37,864 nucleotides of DNA from an uncultured Actinomycetes bacterium (GTDB lineage Bacteria > Actinomycetota > Acidimicrobiia > Acidimicrobiales > Ilumatobacteraceae): NCBI GenBank assembly GCA_937876415.1, contig CALEHE010000147.1, forward strand, positions 1-37,864, written 5' to 3'. The notes below the pieces were generated by a model. That model saw nothing but the letters and a program-made list of their open reading frames with translations. It was not told the origin of the DNA and did no database searches. Positions 32,396 through 37,864 of this stretch are shown here, piece after piece. Each line of letters begins with the position of its first letter. Position 1 is the first letter of the stretch. Both the position numbers and the translations under genes were made by a program.

Positions 32396-33295
32396 TCACG
32401 AATGAGTGATCAAGGCATTTGCTAATTCAGATGCTGCATCGGGATGTAACAACAAATACAGCGACGGCTCGGTGAGCTCAATCTCGATGATGACCGGACC
32501 CTGACCGGTGGGCAATAAATCAACCCGGGCGTAGAGCAATTTCCCGAACCGCGATGCCAACCACTTCACTGCTCTTTCACCAATCAATAACTGCTCGGCA
32601 GTGGGTTGGCGAACACCGATTTCTTCTTCGGCATATAAGCCGCCAGACATGTTTTTCTCTTGCGCCAGCAATGCTCCCTTGGCAAAGGCGTGCGAAAAAT
32701 TGCCGTCGATGAAGACCAAACCGGTTTCGGATTCCACATCCACGTCAGCCATATACGGTTGCAACATCACTGATCGTTGTGCCGACAACAATTCACCGAT
32801 GTGTAGTTGAGCAGCATCAACGTTGCCATGTCGTTCAGTGTCATTGCTGCCAGCGCTGATTGCCGGCTTCACAACGACATCACTGTGGGCAAGTAAGTCG
32901 CGCACTTGATCATGCCAGTCGTCGTGACCAGGTTCGATAAACAATGTTGGCACGACGGGTAAACCCACTGCTGCAACTTCAGCCAGATAATGCTTGTCGG
33001 TATTCCAGGCAATGACTTCAAGCGAATTACTCAGGGTGCTCACTGAACTCACCGCACGAACCCATTGCATGAATTCGTCGTAACGACGGTGGTAATCCCA
33101 GGTACTGCGAATCACTACCTGGTTGTACGTTGACCAATCAATTGATTCATCGTCCCAACACACTTCATCAACTGCAATGCCCGCAGCCCGAACGGCCTCA
33201 AGCAAGAGCGGCATGTCGTAGTCGATGTCCAGGGCTTCGCGACAGGTCACTAATGCAACAGAACCCCGAGTTGCCTCGGGGTTCTGTGCAATCAC
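32396..33295 (-). CDS. ATP-grasp family ligase-like protein
   Basis: Read from the GTG at 33295 this is 299 residues. The opening SVALVTCREALDIDYD and the segment VVIRSTWDYHRRYDEF belong to a RimK/glutathione-synthetase-like ATP-grasp group found in many actinobacteria. NTDKHYLAEVAAVGLPVVPTLFI and VVKPAISAGS are the ATP-binding lid region, and LYARVDLLP...VIIEIELTEPSLYL holds the metal-binding Asp/Glu. Such enzymes join a carboxylate to an amine via an acyl phosphate. The substrates are unknown. The start is uncertain: GTG 33250 gives 284 residues but would cut into the first strand. With the longer start, the groEL-distal hairpin lies within the coding region. Confidence 0.75.
   Translation of the reverse strand: MIAQNPEATRGSVALVTCREALDIDYDMPLLLEAVRAAGIAVDEVCWDDESIDWSTYNQVVIRSTWDYHRRYDEFMQWVRAVSSVSTLSNSLEVIAWNTDKHYLAEVAAVGLPVVPTLFIEPGHDDWHDQVRDLLAHSDVVVKPAISAGSNDTERHGNVDAAQLHIGELLSAQRSVMLQPYMADVDVESETGLVFIDGNFSHAFAKGALLAQEKNMSGGLYAEEEIGVRQPTAEQLLIGERAVKWLASRFGKLLYARVDLLPTGQGPVIIEIELTEPSLYLLLHPDAASELANALITHS
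33258..33287 (-). terminator. Strong hairpin downstream of groEL
   Basis: Arms ACAGAACCCCGAG and CTCGGGGTTCTGT are perfect over 13 bp with a 4-base loop (GCAA on the minus strand, a GNRA tetraloop). It begins 30 bases after the groEL stop. No U-tract follows, so it is either a U-less terminator, a 3'-end-stabilising structure or a limit on read-through into the ATP-grasp gene, whose start it overlaps. Confidence 0.65.
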
Positions 33296-33317
33296 TTCAT
33301 TGGACGAACTGGACAGA

Positions 33318-34949
<1,632 letters not shown>

Positions 34950-34965
34950 TCACTTTCGTTGGGAT

Positions 34966-34983
34966 GTCGATCGAGCGATCGAC
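34966..34983 (-). repeat. Perfect palindrome in the groEL leader, near the start
   Basis: GTCGATCG and CGATCGAC are 8-bp arms around AG, 22 bases before the groEL ATG. In the mRNA it would fold into a tight hairpin or, as DNA, be a symmetric binding site. Confidence 0.5.
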
Positions 34984-35006
34984 GGACTATCGATGGAGTT
35001 TTATGC

Positions 35007-35040
35007 GCTGTTCACGGGAGCAAACTCAGCCGTGAACAGC
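35007..35040 (-). repeat. Inverted repeat between CIRCE and groEL
   Basis: GCTGTTCACGG (35007-35017) and CCGTGAACAGC (35030-35040) are perfect 11-bp arms around a 12-base spacer, two bases from the CIRCE element. It could be a second repressor site or a leader hairpin. Confidence 0.6.
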
Positions 35041-35042
35041 AG

Positions 35043-35069
35043 TTAGCACTCTAGAGGCGGGAGTGCTAA
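35043..35069 (-). promoter_or_regulatory. CIRCE operator (HrcA site) of groEL
   Basis: TTAGCACTC (35043-35051), nine bases, and GAGTGCTAA (35061-35069) match the CIRCE consensus TTAGCACTC-N9-GAGTGCTAA exactly. HrcA bound here represses groEL until heat shock. The hrcA gene is not in the window. Confidence 0.95.
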
Positions 35070-35150
35070 GGCGACAACTAGAGAAGTGGGATTCACCTCG
35101 AATCGGGCTGGTTGTTGTCGCCAAATCAGACAATTCTGTGTCGCACCGCC

Positions 35151-35156
35151 TACCCT
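35151..35156 (+). promoter_or_regulatory. -10 element of the FAD oxidoreductase gene
   Basis: TACCCT lies exactly six bases before the ATG at 35163. It supports that start over the in-frame ATG at 35112, which would add 17 residues before the flavin-binding strand. Confidence 0.5.
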
Positions 35157-35162
35157 TGGCGT

Positions 35163-36635
35163 ATGACCACGAAGCTGGACATCATCGTCGTTGGCGGAGG
35201 AATCTCGGGCTTATCCACAGCCCTCAAACTCAGCCGAGCCGGCCACCACATCACTGTTCTTGAACGTGACGACACGCCCATGCCCGAAAATGCTGACGAT
35301 GCCTTCGAGTGGGACCGTCGAGGTGCCCCTCAGGTTCGACACAGCCACGCATTTTTGGCCCGACTCGTGTCGCTGCTGAAGGCCAACGAGCCCGATGTGC
35401 TCGACAAGTTGTTCGAAGCCGGCGCCACCGAAATCAAGTTTGGCGAAGATCTGCCAGTCACGATGGCGGACTTTATTCCCGAACCCGAGGACGCTGAACT
35501 CAACATGCTCACGTGTCGCCGCACCACTTTTGAGTGGGTGTTACGTCGAGTTGTACTTGACGATGGACGTGTCACATTCAAAACCGGAGTCGGAGTTAAC
35601 GGTCTCGTTCACGAATCCGATGTGGCTTCGGGTCTTGAACGAATTACTGGTGTCACTCTTGAAGACGGTTCGCAACTCACCGCCGACCTTGTCGTCGTTG
35701 CTGGTGGTCGTCGTTCGGCTTTGCCCGATTGGCTCAACGACATCGGTGTTGGTCCCGTTCAAGAAGAAGTTGAAGACACCGGCATTATCTACACGTCGCG
35801 CTTTTATCGACTGAACTCTGGTCAGACCTATCCCCCACGTAATGGCCCCATCGGTGGCGATCTTGGGTACATCAAGTACGGCGTTTTTGTGGGCGATAAC
35901 AACACGTTCTCAATCACACTGGCCGCGCCAACTGATGATGCTGAACTTCGTACCAAACTTTCTGATCCCGCAACATTTGATGAAGCAGCGCGCAAATTAG
36001 GCGCAACGGCTCCATACCTTGATGGACGTGCCACACCATTAGTTGATGAAGTTTTTGTGATGGCTGGTTTGTTGAATCGTCAACGGCATTTCGTCGTTGA
36101 CGGAAAACCACTGGTGCTTGGCATGTTGCCCGTTGGTGATGCCGTGCTGTGCACAAACCCGTTGTATGGACGCGGTTGTTCAATTGGTTATTGGGGCGCT
36201 CATCTCATGGCCCAAGCCATTAACGATCATGCTGATGACCTTTTGACTCTCGCCACCGAATACGACGCTGCGTTGCAACGCGAAATAGTTCCGTGGTACT
36301 TGTCTGGCGTTCAACAAGATGCCGAAGCACGTCGCGTGTCATCGTCGTTGTTGAAGGGCGATGACCCCGATGTTGATACTGCCGATCCGAAAACATTTAT
36401 GCGCTCAGTTTTGCGCGAAGGATTGTTGCCAGCGTTGCGTTACGACCCGGTGGTCTTGCGTGCGTTCATGCGCAATCTCAATTTGCTCACTGCACCTGAT
36501 GCAATGATGAACAATCCTGAAGTTATGAATCGCGTGTTTGCCATTTGGCAAGATCGTGAAAACCGACCTGCTGAAGTCCCACTCGGACCTAAGCGTCGAC
36601 GTGACTTCTTAGAACTGCTGTCTTCAGCAGCTTGA
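35163..36635 (+). CDS. FAD-dependent oxidoreductase (monooxygenase/reductase type)
   Basis: With the ATG at 35163 this is a 490-residue flavoprotein. The N-terminal Rossmann motif VVGGGISGLSTALKLSRAGH (about 9-28) ends in the acidic residue of ITVLERD. A GD-type second FAD motif follows near residue 320 (GMLPVGDAVLCTNPLYGRGCSIGYWGAHLMA), as in geranylgeranyl reductase, halogenase and epoxidase-like families. The GAPQVRHSHAF segment near 57-67 resembles members annotated as FAD-binding monooxygenases of lipid or aromatic substrates. The specific reaction is unknown. Its promoter lies within 100 bases of the divergent CIRCE-controlled groEL promoter region. Confidence 0.8.
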   Translation: MTTKLDIIVVGGGISGLSTALKLSRAGHHITVLERDDTPMPENADDAFEWDRRGAPQVRHSHAFLARLVSLLKANEPDVLDKLFEAGATEIKFGEDLPVTMADFIPEPEDAELNMLTCRRTTFEWVLRRVVLDDGRVTFKTGVGVNGLVHESDVASGLERITGVTLEDGSQLTADLVVVAGGRRSALPDWLNDIGVGPVQEEVEDTGIIYTSRFYRLNSGQTYPPRNGPIGGDLGYIKYGVFVGDNNTFSITLAAPTDDAELRTKLSDPATFDEAARKLGATAPYLDGRATPLVDEVFVMAGLLNRQRHFVVDGKPLVLGMLPVGDAVLCTNPLYGRGCSIGYWGAHLMAQAINDHADDLLTLATEYDAALQREIVPWYLSGVQQDAEARRVSSSLLKGDDPDVDTADPKTFMRSVLREGLLPALRYDPVVLRAFMRNLNLLTAPDAMMNNPEVMNRVFAIWQDRENRPAEVPLGPKRRRDFLELLSSAA

Positions 36636-36643
36636 GTTACTGA

Positions 36644-36919
36644 TCAGCCGCCAGCGACAGCAGGAATGATGCTCACGGTTTCGCCCGCGGGCACCGGAGT
36701 TTCAAGACCTTGCAAATAACGCACATCATCGTCAGCAACAAACAAGTTCACGAAACGACGCAAACCGCCATTGTCGTCAAACAAGCGATCTTTGAATCCG
36801 GGGTGAGCAGCTTCGAGGTTGGCCAGCACTTCGCCAAGGGTTGTGCCCTCAACAGACACGGTGGAATTTCCACCCGAAAGTGGACGAAGGGTTGTCGGAA
36901 TGCGAACGGTCACGGACAT
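36644..36919 (-). CDS. cysO: CysO-like sulfur-carrier protein (MoaD/ThiS family)
   Basis: This 91-residue beta-grasp protein is colinear with Mycobacterium tuberculosis CysO: it starts VTVRIPTTLRPLSGG and includes LRRFVNLFVADDDVRYLQGLETPV before ending SIIPAVAGG. The C-terminal Gly-Gly would be thiocarboxylated to donate sulfur to O-phosphoserine through CysM in cysteine synthesis. The CysO-partner genes mec and cysM are not next to it here. A role in molybdopterin synthesis, as MoaD, is the alternative. The ATG has TAGGGT six bases upstream, as for hemQ. It is convergent with the FAD oxidoreductase gene. Confidence 0.85.
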   Translation of the reverse strand: MSVTVRIPTTLRPLSGGNSTVSVEGTTLGEVLANLEAAHPGFKDRLFDDNGGLRRFVNLFVADDDVRYLQGLETPVPAGETVSIIPAVAGG

Positions 36920-36925
36920 ACCAAA

Positions 36926-36931
36926 ACCCTA
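36926..36931 (-). promoter_or_regulatory. -10 element of cysO
   Basis: TAGGGT lies six bases before the cysO ATG on the minus strand. It falls in the 61-base gap after the small lipoprotein gene and suggests a separate leaderless transcript. Confidence 0.45.
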
Positions 36932-36980
36932 CCTACTCGGTCAGGAATATCCCAACTAGGCGACTGATGTCCGAACTTTT

Positions 36981-37310
36981 TCAGCCAAGAGCACACTTGT
37001 TGAGGGCCGCGGTCAGCTCAGTAACGGCCTCCTCGCCAATTGCGGCATAGGCGGCTTCTTCCTTGTCGTATTCATAGGCCTCATAAGCCTGATAGGCCTC
37101 GAGGAGACGCGTCGCCGTTTCGTTATCCACCTTCTTGTGTTCTGAACGGACACAGTCAAGATTCGACGGACTGTAGAGCTTGATGTATAACTCGGCCGCA
37201 GCCGCTTGATCACCCGCAGGCTCGCTATCTCCACCACACGAAGCGAAAGCAAAAGCCGCAGTAGGAACCAAAACCAGAGTGACCAGGAATCTTTGCGTTG
37301 AGAATTTCAT
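36981..37310 (-). CDS. Small lipoprotein of unknown function
   Basis: This 109-residue protein has a lipoprotein signal peptide: MKFSTQRF, a hydrophobic core and FASC with lipid-modified Cys25, followed by GGDSEPAGDQAAAA. The mature part is helical, with an AYEAYEYDKEEAAYAAIGEE segment and two Cys (NLDCVRSEH and NKCALG) that may form a disulfide. No family was recognised. The frame is open to 37451, but ATG 37310 is chosen because it starts the signal peptide and has TATTCT seven bases upstream. It is divergent from the glycerate kinase gene. Confidence 0.75.
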   Translation of the reverse strand: MKFSTQRFLVTLVLVPTAAFAFASCGGDSEPAGDQAAAAELYIKLYSPSNLDCVRSEHKKVDNETATRLLEAYQAYEAYEYDKEEAAYAAIGEEAVTELTAALNKCALG

Positions 37311-37317
37311 ACGCCAA

Positions 37318-37323
37318 AGAATA
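37318..37323 (-). promoter_or_regulatory. -10 element of the small lipoprotein gene
   Basis: TATTCT on the minus strand lies seven bases before the ATG, with no ribosome binding site. Confidence 0.45.
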
Positions 37324-37355
37324 CCCAAAGAGCTACTAAGAGCAAGACTGACTCC

Positions 37356-37864
37356 GTGCGTGTTTTGGCTGCAGTCGACAAATTCAAAGGAACTGCCTCC
37401 GCCGCTGATGTCGCCAAGGCGATCGGGCACGCCTGTTGGGAACTCGGCCACGACTGCGACGAATTGGCGCTGGCCGATGGCGGCGAAGGAACCCTCGACA
37501 TTTTGGGTGGACCAAATCGCGAATCAATAGTGACTGGCCCACTTGGCGATCCAGTGAAAACACAATGGCGCTTTCACAACGGCACCGCAGTTATTGAAAT
37601 GGCTCGCGCCTCTGGCCTCTCGCTCGTCGGTGGCCCAACAAAAAATGACGCAGTCTCGGCTTCTACAACCGGAACTGGCGAACTCATCGACAAAGCGCTC
37701 GATCTTGGCGCAGAACGAATCATTGTTTGTCTCGGTGGTTCAGCAACGACCGATGGCGGCCTTGGGGCAGTGCGCGCGATTCATGCACCCGCTCGACTCA
37801 AGGCAGTTGAGTTTTTAGTTGCCTGTGATGTGACGACGCGTTTTGTTGATGCAGCAAAAGTTTT
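37356..37864 (+). CDS. Glycerate kinase, 3' end cut by the window
   Basis: From GTG 37356 a frame without stops runs 169 codons to the window edge. It begins RVLAAVDKFKGTASAADVAKAIG and contains ALADGGEGTLDIL and CLGGSATTDGGLGAV, the conserved elements of the glycerate kinase (GlxK/GckA, PF02595) family, which phosphorylates glycerate for entry into glycolysis or the serine cycle. About half of a normal ~370-residue protein is present; the C-terminal part lies beyond the window. The GTG is the only in-frame start near the conserved N-terminus. AAGACT six bases upstream is a weak -10. It is divergent from the small lipoprotein gene. Confidence 0.88.
   Translation, partial: MRVLAAVDKFKGTASAADVAKAIGHACWELGHDCDELALADGGEGTLDILGGPNRESIVTGPLGDPVKTQWRFHNGTAVIEMARASGLSLVGGPTKNDAVSASTTGTGELIDKALDLGAERIIVCLGGSATTDGGLGAVRAIHAPARLKAVEFLVACDVTTRFVDAAKV

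Overview
The window looks like a piece of actinobacterial chromosome, most likely from the class Acidimicrobiia (a freshwater or marine lineage). This is inferred from gene families, not from a database search. Markers are a UPF0182 membrane protein, a DivIVA/Wag31-like coiled-coil protein, a YlbL-type PDZ/S16 protein, a mycothiol-dependent DinB-type enzyme, an SCO6745-type protein, a PAC2 protein, HemQ, a CysO-type sulfur carrier and a CIRCE-controlled groEL. There is no sign of phage, insertion sequence or CRISPR, and no gene-free stretch exceeds 300 bases. Genes are packed tightly, with many 4-base ATGA/GTGA overlaps. Many first genes of transcription units have a -10-like TANNNT hexamer 5-8 bases before the start codon and no ribosome binding site, which points to widespread leaderless mRNAs.

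Layout. 1-9.3 kb: initiator tRNA-Met, MTA/SAH nucleosidase, a coiled-coil protein, UPF0182, an unusual DivIVA protein with a phage-head-like C-terminus, a PDZ/S16 protein, a coupled membrane/HEAT-repeat pair and a VapBC-like toxin-antitoxin pair. 9.3-19.5 kb: GDT1-family transporter, ArsI-like lyase, DinB-type enzyme, HD-domain protein, the modABC-padR molybdate operon, pirin, a drug-resistance-type MFS transporter, a Baeyer-Villiger monooxygenase and a GNAT enzyme. 19.5-27.5 kb: SCO6745 protein, amidohydrolase, a probable selenoprotein with an in-frame TGA at 22186-22188, PAC2, NUDIX, glnD and a conserved unknown. 27.5-37.9 kb: an unknown cytoplasmic protein, a substrate-binding lipoprotein, hemQ, fdhD, an anchored surface protein, an ATP-grasp enzyme, groEL, an FAD oxidoreductase, cysO, a small lipoprotein and a glycerate kinase cut by the window end.

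The most interesting object is the thioredoxin-fold protein at 21841-22923. A TGA occupies the position of the redox-active residue, the reading frame continues cleanly through it, and a perfect 7-bp stem with a G-rich 5-base loop sits where a bacterial SECIS element is expected. Molybdate uptake (modABC) and fdhD, the formate dehydrogenase sulfurtransferase, lie in the same window, which fits a cell that makes a Mo- and possibly Se-dependent formate dehydrogenase and so would carry the selenocysteine machinery. The second notable object is the DivIVA protein, whose last ~210 residues resemble the MuF/SPP1 gp7 phage head-morphogenesis domain. Further points are several perfect inverted repeats placed as operators or leader hairpins.
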